64,000 nucleotides of DNA from Xenophilus sp. L33 (lineage in GTDB: Bacteria; Pseudomonadota; Gammaproteobacteria; Burkholderiales; Burkholderiaceae_C). Made by a program: the position numbers and the translations under genes. The stretch is from assembly GCF_009765735.1 (NCBI RefSeq), contig NZ_LMUW01000221.1, positions 105,586-169,585 on the forward strand, given 5' to 3'. Of the stretch, positions 39,438-48,381 are shown piece after piece. The number at the start of each line of letters is the position of its first letter. The stretch's first letter is position 1. A model generated the notes under the pieces. It had not been told where the DNA came from and did no database searches. It saw only the letters and a list, made by a program, of their open reading frames with translations.

Positions 39438-39480
39438 GGAACGGCCTCTTGAATGATTGAAAGGGAGATGGCGGAAAGGT

Positions 39481-39510
39481 TTGACGGGCGCGAGCCTGCT
39501 TAAGTATAAT
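39481..39510 (+). promoter_or_regulatory. near-consensus sigma70 promoter of the CoA-transferase gene
   Basis: TTGACG (39481-39486) and a perfect TATAAT (39505-39510) with an 18-bp spacer. The expected start point, about 39517, is inside the operator at 39509-39522. Confidence 0.85.
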
Positions 39511-39522
39511 GGTCATACCAAT
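39509..39522. promoter_or_regulatory. regulon operator site A (ATTGG-N5-CCAT)
   Basis: On the minus strand the site reads ATTGGTATGACCAT; its core TGGT-CAT-ACCA is a perfect inverted repeat. It overlaps the -10 box and start point, so binding should repress. The same pattern recurs at 42565, 50083, 58696 and 58717. Confidence 0.8.
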
Positions 39523-39562
39523 GCAACACAAGGCCGCCGCACTGGCCAGGAAATCCCCCACC

Positions 39563-40870
39563 ATGCTCGACAACCTCGAAGCCGACTTCCCCGTCCACAC
39601 CCCGCGGCGCGCCGATGCGCCGAAGGCCCTGGAAGGCGTCCGCGTCATCGACTTCACCCACTTCATCGCCGGCCCCTTCGCCACGATGGTGCTGGCCGAC
39701 ATGGGTGCCGACGTCATCAAGGTGGAGACGCCGGGCCGCGGCGACGAGTTCCGCCACTATCCGCCGGTGCACGCCGACCTGCCGGCGCAGGGCGCGCCCT
39801 ACCTCTGGAGCAACCGCAACAAGCGCAGCGTCGCGGTCAACATGAAGAGCCCCGAAGGCCTGGCCGTGGTGCGCGACCTGATCAAGACCGCCGACGTGGT
39901 GATGGAGAACTTCTCCACCGGCGTCATGGAGCGCTTCGGCCTCGACTACGAAAGCTGCCGCAAGCTCAACCCGCGGCTGATCTACTGTTCGGTGTCGGCC
40001 TACGGCCGCGAAGGCGAGTTCGCCGACCGCCTCGGCTTCGACCCGATCGCCCAGGCCGAGAGCGGCTTCATCTCGATGAACGGCTACCACGACCGCCAGG
40101 GCGTTCGCACGCTGTCGCCGGTGATCGACATCAGCACCGCCACCATGGCGAGCAATGCGATCCTCGGTGCACTGCTGGCGCGCCACCGCACCAACGAGGG
40201 CCAGTCGATCGAGATCGCTCTCTTCGACAACGCGGTGCTCATGACCGGCTACGCCACCATGCAGCATCTGTTCACCGGCAAGGTGCCGCAGCGGCACGGC
40301 AACACCAGCCCCGACACCTGCCCCTCGGGCGTCTTCGAGTCGAAGGACAAGCCCTTCTACATCAACTGCGGCAACGACAAGATCTTCCATCGCCTGATGG
40401 CGCAGGTGCTGGAGCGCCCCGACCTGGCCGACGACCCGGTGCTGGCCGACCGCAACGGCCGCATGGCCCGGCGCGACGAGATCTTCGAACTGCTGAACGG
40501 CCTGTTCGCCGAGCACCCGTGGTCCTACTGGCAGCCGCGCATGCGCGCCGCCTCCATTCCCTGCGGCGAGGTGCGCTCGGTGGGTGACGCGATCCGCTCG
40601 CCCGAGGCCCGCTCGCGCAACCTGGTGACGCGCGTCGAGCACCCGGAGGTCGGCTGGATGCCCAACGTGGCGCTGCCGATCCGCTATTCGGGCACGCCGA
40701 TGGCCGATCCGCTGCCGCCGCCCTCCGTCGGCCAGCACACCGAGGAAGTGCTGCGCGACACGCTCGGCTACAGCGAGGCGCGAATCGCCGAGTTGCAACA
40801 GGCCGGCGCCTTCAGCGGCAAGCCGGCGGCCCGTCCGGCCGCGGAACCGAAGGCCGAGGCCGCGGTGTAA
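39563..40870 (+). CDS. CaiB/BaiF family III CoA-transferase
   Basis: A 435-aa CoA-transferase. It has the family start GVRVIDFTHFIAGPFATMVLADMGADVIKVE, the CoA-site stretch LWSNRNKRSVAVNMK and the catalytic Asp region GFDPIAQAESGF. The last 25 residues are Ala/Pro/Glu-rich. I chose the Met at 39563, preceded by AGGAAA; Met codons at 39509 and 39521 are in frame but lie at or before the predicted start point. It probably activates a carboxylic acid substrate by CoA transfer. The DUF2889 gene follows by 10 bp. Confidence 0.92.
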   Translation: MLDNLEADFPVHTPRRADAPKALEGVRVIDFTHFIAGPFATMVLADMGADVIKVETPGRGDEFRHYPPVHADLPAQGAPYLWSNRNKRSVAVNMKSPEGLAVVRDLIKTADVVMENFSTGVMERFGLDYESCRKLNPRLIYCSVSAYGREGEFADRLGFDPIAQAESGFISMNGYHDRQGVRTLSPVIDISTATMASNAILGALLARHRTNEGQSIEIALFDNAVLMTGYATMQHLFTGKVPQRHGNTSPDTCPSGVFESKDKPFYINCGNDKIFHRLMAQVLERPDLADDPVLADRNGRMARRDEIFELLNGLFAEHPWSYWQPRMRAASIPCGEVRSVGDAIRSPEARSRNLVTRVEHPEVGWMPNVALPIRYSGTPMADPLPPPSVGQHTEEVLRDTLGYSEARIAELQQAGAFSGKPAARPAAEPKAEAAV

Positions 40871-40880
40871 AGTCGTCCGG

Positions 40881-41471
40881 ATGAAGGAACTCTCGCCCGC
40901 CGCACCCCGTGCCCTGCTGCATACGCGCCAGGTGCAATGCCGGGGCTGGGAGCGCGAGGACGGCCTCTGGGACATTGAAGGACGCCTTTCGGACGTGCGC
41001 ACGCACGACCTCGACGACTCGCGCGGCAATGCGACACGCCGTGCCGGCGAGCCGATCCACCTGATGTCGCTGCGCCTCACGCTCGACGACAGCTTCCTGA
41101 TCGTGGCGGCCGAGGCGGTCTCGCACCAGACGCCCTACGCCGACTGCGCCGTCATCAACGACAGCTACGCGCGGCTGGCGGGCCTGCGCATCGAGGCCGG
41201 CTTCTCGCACGCGGTCAAGGTGCGTTTTCGCGGCGCCCTCGGCTGCACCCACCTGACCGAACTGCTCGGGCCGATCGCCACCACCGCCTTCCAGGCGATC
41301 CGGCCGGCGATGGAGCGCCGCCGCGCCGCGCTGGGCCTGCCGCGGCTGCTCGAAGGGCCACGGCCGCCGCTGATGGACAGCTGCTATGCGCTGCGCCGGG
41401 GCGGCGAAGCCGCGACCGTGCGCTGGGCGCTCGAGCTGGAAGAGGCGGCCCTGCCGCCGACCACGTCCTGA
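40881..41471 (+). CDS. DUF2889 protein
   Basis: A 196-aa soluble protein. REDGLWDIEGRLSD, GEPIHLMSLRLTLDD and LGCTHLTELLGPIATTAFQ are the hallmark motifs of DUF2889. The function is unknown; the family is often found in CoA-ester catabolic clusters beside CoA-transferases and thiolase/DUF35 pairs, as here. The conserved His and Cys in the GCTHL motif suggest a ligand or metal site. Confidence 0.87.
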   Translation: MKELSPAAPRALLHTRQVQCRGWEREDGLWDIEGRLSDVRTHDLDDSRGNATRRAGEPIHLMSLRLTLDDSFLIVAAEAVSHQTPYADCAVINDSYARLAGLRIEAGFSHAVKVRFRGALGCTHLTELLGPIATTAFQAIRPAMERRRAALGLPRLLEGPRPPLMDSCYALRRGGEAATVRWALELEEAALPPTTS

Positions 41472-41516
41472 GAGAGGCGCGGCCCGCGGCCACCTGGCGG
41501 CCTGGGCCGACGCACT

Positions 41517-42509
41517 TCACTCCGGCTCGATCCCCTTCGCCTTGATCAGCGCCTGGAAGCGCGCGCCTTCCTTGTCGATGCGCTCGCGGAATTCCGCCGG
41601 CGTGCTGCTCTGCGGCTGGTTGCCGGTGGCCATCAGGTTGGCGCGCAGGGTGGGGTCGGTGAGGGCGACCTTCATCGCATCCGCCAGCTTGTTGACGACC
41701 GCGTCCGGCGTGCCGGGCGGCGCCACCAGGCCGAAGAAGATCTCGGTGGTCATCGCGGGCAGGCCCAGTTCGGCCATGGTCGGCACGTCGGGGAGCGCGG
41801 GCTCGCGGTGCGGCCCGGTGACCGCCAGCGCCTTCAGCTTGCCGGCGCGGATCAGTTCGAGGTTGGAAGAGGGCGCGTCGAACAGGAAGCTGATGTTGCC
41901 GCTCAGGATCGCGTTGGCCGATTCGGCGCCGCCCTTGAAGGGCACGTGCAGCGCATCGAAGCCGGCCTCGGTCTTGAGCAGTTCGCCCAGCAGGTGCAGG
42001 CTGCCGTTGACGCCGTTGGAGCCGAAGCTCAGCTTGCCCGGATGGGCCTTGCCGTAGGCGATCATGCCCTTGAGGTCGTTGAAGCCGAGGTTCGGCGAAG
42101 CCACCAGCACGAAGGACGAGGTGGTGCCCAGGCTGACCGGGATCATCGTCTTCGGGTCGTAGCCCGGGTTCTTGTAGAGGTAGGGCGCGATCGCCATCAC
42201 GCTGTTGCCGACCCACACCAGCGTGTAGCCATCGGCCGGCGCACGCACCGTCTGCTGCATCGACAAGGTGCCGGCGGCGCCGGCCTTGTTCTCGACGATC
42301 ACCGGCTGGCCCAGCACCTTGGTCAGCTGCGCGCCGATCAGCCGCGCCGTGATGTCGGTGGTGCCGCCGGCGCCGGCCCCCACCAGGAGGCGGATCGGAT
42401 GGTCCGGATAGCCGGACTGCGCATGCAGCGACGGCACGGTGGCCAGCGTGGCGGCGCCGAGCGCGGCGGCGAGAAAACGGCGGCGATTCTTGCGGTCTTC
42501 GACGATCAT
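41517..42509 (-). CDS. Bug/TctC-family periplasmic solute-binding protein
   Basis: A 330-aa binding protein. The N-terminus KNRRRFLAAALGAATLATV with a cut after SLHAQ looks like a Tat-type signal. The mature protein starts YPDHPIRLLVGAGAGGTTD, the usual Bug pattern, followed by GQPVIVENKAGAAG. These proteins bind carboxylic acids for TctAB transporters or serve as sensors; no tctAB genes are nearby. It is divergent from the nitroreductase-like gene across the operator at 42565. A start at 42545 (12 residues longer) is possible. Confidence 0.91.
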   Translation of the reverse strand: MIVEDRKNRRRFLAAALGAATLATVPSLHAQSGYPDHPIRLLVGAGAGGTTDITARLIGAQLTKVLGQPVIVENKAGAAGTLSMQQTVRAPADGYTLVWVGNSVMAIAPYLYKNPGYDPKTMIPVSLGTTSSFVLVASPNLGFNDLKGMIAYGKAHPGKLSFGSNGVNGSLHLLGELLKTEAGFDALHVPFKGGAESANAILSGNISFLFDAPSSNLELIRAGKLKALAVTGPHREPALPDVPTMAELGLPAMTTEIFFGLVAPPGTPDAVVNKLADAMKVALTDPTLRANLMATGNQPQSSTPAEFRERIDKEGARFQALIKAKGIEPE

Positions 42510-42559
42510 GGGCGGGTGCTTCCGAGGGAGCGGTTGGATTGACATTGCTTGGCCCGATC

Positions 42560-42590
42560 ATTATATTGGTCAAACCATTGGTTTAATCAA
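42560..42590 (-). promoter_or_regulatory. promoter of the Bug-protein gene
   Basis: On the minus strand, TTGATT (42590-42585) and a perfect TATAAT (42565-42560) with a 19-bp spacer. The operator fills the spacer. Confidence 0.6.
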
Positions 42591-42591
42591 T
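42565..42591. promoter_or_regulatory. regulon operator site B with an adjoining half-palindrome
   Basis: ATTGGTCAAACCAT (42565-42578) matches ATTGG-N5-CCAT. It runs into ATTGGTTTAATCAAT (42577-42591), a near-palindrome with one good ATTGGT half. It lies in the 142-bp gap between the divergent Bug and nitroreductase-like genes. Confidence 0.78.
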
Positions 42592-42651
42592 CGATTCGCC
42601 GCTGTTCAGATCAAGGGCGCCGCCGGTGCCGCTTTCAAAGAGACAAGACGC

Positions 42652-43332
42652 ATGACAGACAACCCCGCAGCGGTCCTCGACGAGTTGCTCCGGCAGCGGC
42701 ACAGCTGCCGCGGCTTCCTGCCCACGCCGGTGCCGCGCGACGTGCAGGAAAGCTTCTTCCGGATCGCCCAGCGCACCGCCTCCTGGTGCAACTCGCAGGC
42801 CTGGCAGGTCTCGGTGGCCTCGGGCGCCGCGGTCGAGCGCTTTCGCGAGGCGCTGGTGGCCGGCGCCAAGGCCGGCGACCGCGAGAGCGACTTCCCTTTC
42901 CCACCCGAATACACGGGCGTCTACCAGGAACGCCGGCGCGAATGCGGCTTCCAGCTCTACAACGCGGTCGGCGTCGAGCGCGGCGACAAGGCCGGCGCGG
43001 CGCGCCAGGCGCTCGAGAACTTCCGGCTGTTCGGCGCGCCGCACGTGGCGATCCTGAGCAGCGACCCGGGCCTGGGCACCTACGGCGCCGTCGACGTCGG
43101 CGGCTACGTGCAGGTGCTGCTGCTGGCGATGCAGGCGCACGGCGTGGCCGCGATCCCGCAGGCGGCGCTCGCCAGCCAGAGCGCGCGGGTCAAGTCGCTG
43201 CTGGGCATTCCGGCCGAGCGCAAGGTGGTCTGCGGCATCTCCTTCGGCTACGAGGACACGGCGCACGTGGCCAACAGCTACCGCACCCGCCGCGCCGAGC
43301 TGTCCGACGTGGTCGACTGGGTCGACGACTGA
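42652..43332 (+). CDS. nitroreductase-family FMN enzyme
   Basis: A 226-aa protein of the nitroreductase fold. The FMN-binding start is LLRQRHSCRGFLPTPVP, then ASWCNSQAWQ, and near the end AIPQAALASQ and VVCGISFGYED. Members reduce nitroaromatics, quinones or enones, and some act on acyl intermediates. It heads an operon with the thiolase homologue, whose start overlaps its stop by one base, so an ene-reductase role in the CoA pathway is at least as likely as nitro reduction. Confidence 0.88.
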   Translation: MTDNPAAVLDELLRQRHSCRGFLPTPVPRDVQESFFRIAQRTASWCNSQAWQVSVASGAAVERFREALVAGAKAGDRESDFPFPPEYTGVYQERRRECGFQLYNAVGVERGDKAGAARQALENFRLFGAPHVAILSSDPGLGTYGAVDVGGYVQVLLLAMQAHGVAAIPQAALASQSARVKSLLGIPAERKVVCGISFGYEDTAHVANSYRTRRAELSDVVDWVDD

Positions 43333-44516
43333 TGCGCATGCTGCAGGAGCGCGGGCTGGCGATCGTCGGTTTCGCGGAGACCAAGCTCGTGAGGCGCAGC
43401 GGCCGCACCGCGCTGTCGCTGGCCGGCGAGGCGGTCGACGCGCTGCTGGCGCGCACCGGCGTCGAGCGCAGCCGTATCGACGGCTTCGCCACCACCTTCG
43501 CGATGTCCGAGGGCGGCAATCCCTTCTACAGCAACCTGCTGGCCGAAGGGCTTGGCCTGTCGGTGTCGTGGTGCCAGGCGACCGACATCGGCGGCGCCTC
43601 GTCGGGCGCCAACCTGATCCGCGCCGCGATGGCGATCGAGGCCGGCATGTGCGAGATCGTGCTGTGCCTGGCCGCCGACGCGGTGACCACGCAGGACCGC
43701 AGCGTGCAGTCCGGCCATCGCACCGAATACTGCGACCCGGCCGGCTATGCCGGGCCGCTGTCGGCCTTCGCCCTGCTGAGCTCGGTCTACGACGACCTCT
43801 ACGGCCTGCCGCACCAGGCGCTCGCCAGGCTGGCGGTGACCCAGCGCAACGGCGCACTGCTGAACGACAACGCCTGCGAGGTGCTGCGCCGGCCGCTGAC
43901 CGAGCAGGAGTATCTCGACTCGCGCGTGGTCTCCGAACCGCTGCGCATCCTGGACTGCGTGATGCGCTGCGACGGCGCCAGCGCGGTGCTGGTGATGTCG
44001 ACGAAGCTCGCGAAGGAAATGGGCTTCGAGAAGATGGTCCATCCGATCGCCTACGCCGAGCGGATCAACTTCGACCCGCGCGAGGAGCAGAGCCCGAACA
44101 TCCTGCAGAGCGGCTTCAGCGACGTCGGCCCGCGCGCGCTGAAGGCCGCCGGCATGCGCACTGACGACGTGCAGATGCTGCACTGGTACGACGATTTCCT
44201 GATCGCGCTGATCCTGCAGTTCGAGCAGATCGGCTTCTGCGGCCCCGGCGAAGGCGGCGCCTTCGTCATGGCCCACGACCTCGGCCACGCGGGCGACCTG
44301 CCGCTGAACACCGGCGGCGGCCAGATCTCCGCCGGCCAGCCGGGCCTCGCCGGCGGCGGCGTCAACCTGGTCGAGTGCCTGCGCCAGATGTTCGGCGAGG
44401 CCGGCGCGCGCCAGGTGCGCCGGCACGACAACGCGATGCTGAGCGGCATCGGCGTGCTCAACTACGCGCGCAACTGGGGTACCAGCACCGTGATGCTGCT
44501 GGAGCGCGGCCGATGA
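43332..44516 (+). CDS. thiolase-superfamily protein lacking the nucleophilic Cys
   Basis: A 394-aa protein of the SCPx/lipid-transfer thiolase branch. By hand alignment, the position of the reactive Cys is a Gly in DIGGASSGANLIRAAMAIEAG, and the late GHP motif is replaced by GGGQISAGQPG. Ordinary thiolysis is therefore unlikely. Homologues without this Cys that pair with a DUF35 protein (Ltp2-type) are retro-aldolases. The next gene, overlapping by 4 bp, is a DUF35-like protein. A second start at 43338 is possible. Confidence 0.88.
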   Translation: MRMLQERGLAIVGFAETKLVRRSGRTALSLAGEAVDALLARTGVERSRIDGFATTFAMSEGGNPFYSNLLAEGLGLSVSWCQATDIGGASSGANLIRAAMAIEAGMCEIVLCLAADAVTTQDRSVQSGHRTEYCDPAGYAGPLSAFALLSSVYDDLYGLPHQALARLAVTQRNGALLNDNACEVLRRPLTEQEYLDSRVVSEPLRILDCVMRCDGASAVLVMSTKLAKEMGFEKMVHPIAYAERINFDPREEQSPNILQSGFSDVGPRALKAAGMRTDDVQMLHWYDDFLIALILQFEQIGFCGPGEGGAFVMAHDLGHAGDLPLNTGGGQISAGQPGLAGGGVNLVECLRQMFGEAGARQVRRHDNAMLSGIGVLNYARNWGTSTVMLLERGR

Positions 44517-44893
44517 ACAGCCGCACCGACCTCGGCGCACCCTTCTGGCAGGGCCTGAAGGAACGCAAGCTGATGCTGCAGTTCGACCGCGCCAGCGGCC
44601 GCGCGCAGTTCTACCCGCGGCCGCAGAGCCTCTACGGCGAAGCCGGCGTCGAATGGCGCCCGGCCAGCGGCCGCGGCGTGATCCTGGCGTTGACCCTCAG
44701 CCACGTCTCGCCGCCGGCGCTCGCCGGCGAACTGCCCTACACGCTGGCGCTGGTGCGGCTCGACGAGGGCCCGCGCATGCTGGCGCGCATGGCCGCGCCG
44801 CGTCCCGCGTTGTCGATCGGCCAGGCGGTGCGCGTCGCCTGGGACCGCAGCGAGGCCGAAGGCGGCTTTCCGCTCTTCGAGCCGGCCACCTGA
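44513..44893 (+). CDS. OB-fold DUF35-like protein without zinc ligands
   Basis: A 126-aa protein. The N-terminal helix FWQGLKERKLMLQF and the OB-fold ASGRGVILALTLSH with YTLALVRLDEGPRMLARM match DUF35 proteins. The four zinc-ribbon Cys that normally lie between them are all absent (FDRASGRAQFYPRPQSLYG instead); there is no Cys in the protein. It should form a complex with the thiolase homologue encoded just upstream. Confidence 0.82.
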   Translation: MNSRTDLGAPFWQGLKERKLMLQFDRASGRAQFYPRPQSLYGEAGVEWRPASGRGVILALTLSHVSPPALAGELPYTLALVRLDEGPRMLARMAAPRPALSIGQAVRVAWDRSEAEGGFPLFEPAT

Positions 44894-44908
44894 ATTCGAA
44901 AGGTCACC

Positions 44909-45877
44909 ATGATTTCTCGCCGCCATCTCGTGGGCGCCGCCGCACTCTCGAGCCTGCCCTTCGGCATGGCCCGGGCCGACGGCTTTCCGGACAAGCCGAT
45001 CCGCCTGGTCGTGCCCTTCGCCGCCGGCGGCACCGGCGACGTGCTGTGCCGCACGCTGCAGGAGCCGCTGCAGCGCTTCCTCGGCCAGCCGGTGATCGTC
45101 GAGAACCGGCTCGGCGCCAGCGGTGCCGTCGGCACCCAGCACGTCAAGAACGCGGCCCCCGACGGCTACACCCTGCTGCAGGTCGGCAACTCGACGGTCA
45201 CCACCGCGCTGATGCAGAAGAACGCCGGCTACGACGCGATCAAGGACCTGGCGCCGGTCGGCAACGTGGCCACCACGCCGATGGTGTTCCTGCTCAACCC
45301 GTCGGTGCCGGCGACCACCATCGCCGAGCTGATCGCCTATGACAGGCCGCGGCCGGACCAGCTCGAATACGCCTCGGCTGGCCGCGGCTCGCTCGGCCAC
45401 CTGACCAACGAGCTGTTCAACCAGATGGCCGGCCTGAAGATGGTCTACGTGCCCTACCAGGGCTCCTCGCAGGCCACCAACGCGGTGCTGTCGGGCCAGG
45501 TCAAGGTGGTGATCACCACGCCTTCGGACGCGATCAATTCCTTCGTCGGCAGCGGCCAGCTGCGCATGCTGGGCGTGTCGTCTCCGGAGCGCTCGCCGCT
45601 GGTGCCGGGCGTGCCGGCGATCGCCGAGACGCTGCCCGGCTTCAGCGTGCTGGCCTGGTTCGGCATCGCGGCGCCGGCCGGCACGCCGGCGCCGGTGGTG
45701 GCGAAGATCAACGACGCGATCAACCGATCGGTCGCCGAGCCGGCGATGCAGAAGAAGCTCGTCTTCCTGGGCATGACGCCGGCGCCGGGCAGCGCCGCCG
45801 CCTTCGGCAACCTGATGCGCGACGACCAGAAGATCTGGATGCGCGTGATGGAGCAGGCCCATCTTTCACCCGAATGA
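44909..45877 (+). CDS. Bug/TctC-family periplasmic solute-binding protein (second)
   Basis: A 322-aa binding protein. Its signal peptide is ISRRHLVGAAALSSLPFG, ending near ARA-DG. The mature start FPDKPIRLVVPFAAGGTGD is typical of Bug proteins, followed by GQPVIVENRLGASGAVG. It follows the DUF35-like gene by 15 bp, so it belongs to the nitroreductase-thiolase operon and probably binds the substrate of that pathway. Confidence 0.91.
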   Translation: MISRRHLVGAAALSSLPFGMARADGFPDKPIRLVVPFAAGGTGDVLCRTLQEPLQRFLGQPVIVENRLGASGAVGTQHVKNAAPDGYTLLQVGNSTVTTALMQKNAGYDAIKDLAPVGNVATTPMVFLLNPSVPATTIAELIAYDRPRPDQLEYASAGRGSLGHLTNELFNQMAGLKMVYVPYQGSSQATNAVLSGQVKVVITTPSDAINSFVGSGQLRMLGVSSPERSPLVPGVPAIAETLPGFSVLAWFGIAAPAGTPAPVVAKINDAINRSVAEPAMQKKLVFLGMTPAPGSAAAFGNLMRDDQKIWMRVMEQAHLSPE

Positions 45878-45887
45878 GGAACCCGCC

Positions 45888-46454
45888 ATGAACGACTACA
45901 GCCCCGAACGCATCGCCGACCGCATGCAGATCCAGGACACCATGTACCGCTGGTGCCGCTCGGTCGACCGGCTCGACTTCGAAGCCATGCGCAAGTGCTT
46001 CCACCCGGAGGCGCTCGACCACCACGGCGCCTTCGACGGCAACGTCGACGGCCTGGTCGACTGGATCACAAACCGCCATCGCGGCATCCCGTTCTCGATG
46101 CATGCGGTGAGCAACCTCCTGATCGAATTCGCCGGGCCCGACCTGGCGCTGGTCGAAACCTATGTGCGCACCACGCAGCGCTACCCCGCCGACGCGGCGC
46201 AGGCGCTGGCCCAGCTGGCCGGCGGCAAGGCGCCCGAAGGCGCGACCGACCTCCTGACCTGCTCGCGCTACGTCGACCGCTTCGAGCGCCGCGCGGGCGA
46301 ATGGAAGATCCTCTCGCGCACGCTCGTGGCCGACTGGAAGCAGGTGGTGCCGGTGGCCGCCAACGCACCGCAGGCGGTGCCGGGTTGGGAATCGGGCCAG
46401 CGCAACCAGAACGACTTCATCTTCCGCGAACGGCGCGCGCTCGGCATCGCTTGA
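45888..46454 (+). CDS. NTF2/SnoaL-like protein (bile-acid 7-alpha-dehydratase type)
   Basis: A 188-aa protein of the NTF2-like fold, of the branch that includes bile-acid dehydratases. It contains IQDTMYRWCRSVDRLDFEAM, CFHPEALDHHGAFDG, SMHAVSNLLIEF and CSRYVDRFERRAGEW. The Tyr, Asp and His positions of the dehydratase site look present. It follows the Bug gene by 10 bp and ends the operon; the next gene is convergent. Confidence 0.86.
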   Translation: MNDYSPERIADRMQIQDTMYRWCRSVDRLDFEAMRKCFHPEALDHHGAFDGNVDGLVDWITNRHRGIPFSMHAVSNLLIEFAGPDLALVETYVRTTQRYPADAAQALAQLAGGKAPEGATDLLTCSRYVDRFERRAGEWKILSRTLVADWKQVVPVAANAPQAVPGWESGQRNQNDFIFRERRALGIA

Positions 46455-46458
46455 ACCC

Positions 46459-47514
46459 TCAGTTCGAAGGTCGCGCCACGCCGAGGTTGCGATCGAAGAA
46501 ATTCAGCGCTGCGGCGCCGATCGCGGCATGCAGCCGCGCCCGGTTCACGCCGGGCGCGTCATTGCAGGATTCGGGATAGTTGTCGCGGCCGATCGCATCG
46601 CATTCGTTGTCGAAGATCTCGTGGTTCACCGGGCCCGGCAACAGCTGGTAGGTGGCCTGTGGAATGTGCTTCGCCGCGAAGCCGGCGTTGTCGGCGGCAG
46701 GCGTGGTGGTGTCGCCGGCGCCGACGATCAGGTAGGTCGGTATGGCCATCTTCGCGAGTCCGGCCGCGTCCATGCCGAAGCCCTGGATGTCGCCGGGCGC
46801 CATCGCGAACGCCGCCTTGATGCGGTCGTCGCGCAGACCTTGCGCCGACGCGGCGTCGAGGCTCATCTGCTCGCGCAGGTAGGCCGGCACGATCGCCTGG
46901 CTCTTCCATACCTTCTGGTACGCCACGAACTTCGCCGGGTCGACCTCGGCGCCGCCGAGCCAGAGCGCGGTGAAGCCGCCCTGCGAATGGCCGGCCACGC
47001 CGATGCGCCCGGCATCGATGCGCGGGCCCCAGACCGGGTCCTGGAGCAGCATCGAGATGTCCTGGCTGATGTCGCGCGGCCGCTGCCAGATGCGGTTGCG
47101 CACGTAGAGCGCGCTCGAGTCGAAGCTGTTGGCCCGGTAGTGGTAGACCAGCGCCACCACGTAGCCGTGCGAAGCCAGGTATTCGCCGAACCACGCATAC
47201 ACCGAGCCATTGCCGCCGGCGCCGTGCGAGAACACGACCAGCGGATGCTTCACGCCCTCGGCCGCGATCGGCGCGTCCTTGTAAAGGTGCAGGTGGGTGG
47301 CGAGGAAGATCTTGAAGGGCCGCGCATCGGCGGCCGGCGCCGCGGGATAGATCAGCATCAGGTCGAGCGGCCGGCCGCCGTCGGCCGGGTCGGTGTATTC
47401 GATCTGGGTCATGCCGACGGGCTGGCGGCCGTCGGCTGATGCGGTCGGCGCCATGCAGGCCCACAGGACGATCGCCAGGATCGAGGCGAGCGGTCTCGTT
47501 CGAAGATGCTTCAT
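46459..47514 (-). CDS. secreted alpha/beta hydrolase (dienelactone hydrolase/PAF-acetylhydrolase-like)
   Basis: A 351-aa protein with a signal peptide (PLASILAIVLWACMAPTASA), so it is periplasmic or secreted. The nucleophile elbow is GHSQGG, the oxyanion region is VVFSHGAGGN, and a late His lies in GPVNHEIFDN. A Cys pair near the end (NEC and ESC) could form a disulfide. The substrate is an ester, not identified. It is followed on the same strand, upstream, by another hydrolase gene 32 bp away. Confidence 0.87.
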   Translation of the reverse strand: MKHLRTRPLASILAIVLWACMAPTASADGRQPVGMTQIEYTDPADGGRPLDLMLIYPAAPAADARPFKIFLATHLHLYKDAPIAAEGVKHPLVVFSHGAGGNGSVYAWFGEYLASHGYVVALVYHYRANSFDSSALYVRNRIWQRPRDISQDISMLLQDPVWGPRIDAGRIGVAGHSQGGFTALWLGGAEVDPAKFVAYQKVWKSQAIVPAYLREQMSLDAASAQGLRDDRIKAAFAMAPGDIQGFGMDAAGLAKMAIPTYLIVGAGDTTTPAADNAGFAAKHIPQATYQLLPGPVNHEIFDNECDAIGRDNYPESCNDAPGVNRARLHAAIGAAALNFFDRNLGVARPSN

Positions 47515-47546
47515 GGGCGGCCCGGGCAAAGGCGCACGTTAGCCGA

Positions 47547-48326
47547 TCAGTGCCGCGGCCGCACGGCATCGCAGCCGGCGAGCGGCATGCCGGCCGCTTT
47601 GGCGACCTCGCGCACCGCATCCACCACCGCCTCCGGTCGATCGTCCTGGATGAAGTGGCCGCTGCCTTCGACGACTTCGAGGCGACCCTTCGGCGACAGC
47701 GCGGCGGTGCGCGCCTGGACCTGCAGCCAGAGCGCCTCGCGCTCCGCCGTGTCGCCATGGTCGGTGGCGGCCAGGACGACCAGCGGCACCGCGGGGAAGG
47801 GCGGCCCGGCGAGCAGGTCGGCCTGGCTCGGCGCGACGCCGGCTTCCTCGGCCGCGGCGATCGATCCGGGCGGGAAGGGCGTGGTGGAGACGAAGACGCC
47901 GGGCGGCTCCAGCGGGCTCGTCGCATCGACCAGCACCACGGCCGCGATATCGCGCGGATGGCGGCGCGCGAAGGACTGCACGTAGAGGCCGCCGAGCGAA
48001 TGGCCGACCAGGATGTAGGGCGGCGGCGCGTGGATGGCCCGCAGCAGATCGGCGAGCGCGTCGGCCGCTTCGTCGGCCTTCACCGCGGATGCGTCGGGCC
48101 GCGGCGGACTGACGCCGATGCCGGCCCGGTCGTAGACCACGACCCGCGCGCAACGGGCCAACCGCGGCGCGACCTGGTCCCAGCTGCGCATGCCGAGGCC
48201 TTGTCCCGCTTCGAGGACGACGGTCGGTCCGTGATGCCCGAGCAGTCGATGGGCCGGCATCGCGTCGGCGAATTGCCCGCAGGTCGCCAGCATCGTGAAG
48301 AGGGCGAAGCAGCGGGCGCGCGTCAT
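47547..48326 (-). CDS. alpha/beta hydrolase
   Basis: A 259-aa serine hydrolase. Nucleophile elbow GHSLGG, oxyanion region LEAGQGLGM, catalytic Asp near AATDHGD and His in GSGHFIQDDRPE. The first 22 residues (FALFTMLATCGQFADA) look like a weak signal peptide. It lies upstream of the secreted hydrolase and may form a two-gene unit with it. It is divergent from the M23 lipoprotein gene. Confidence 0.87.
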   Translation of the reverse strand: MTRARCFALFTMLATCGQFADAMPAHRLLGHHGPTVVLEAGQGLGMRSWDQVAPRLARCARVVVYDRAGIGVSPPRPDASAVKADEAADALADLLRAIHAPPPYILVGHSLGGLYVQSFARRHPRDIAAVVLVDATSPLEPPGVFVSTTPFPPGSIAAAEEAGVAPSQADLLAGPPFPAVPLVVLAATDHGDTAEREALWLQVQARTAALSPKGRLEVVEGSGHFIQDDRPEAVVDAVREVAKAAGMPLAGCDAVRPRH

Positions 48327-48381
48327 GGAGCCGATGCTATCAACGAGGGATTCGTGCCGGGGCGGCGTTTATAGTCCTTCG

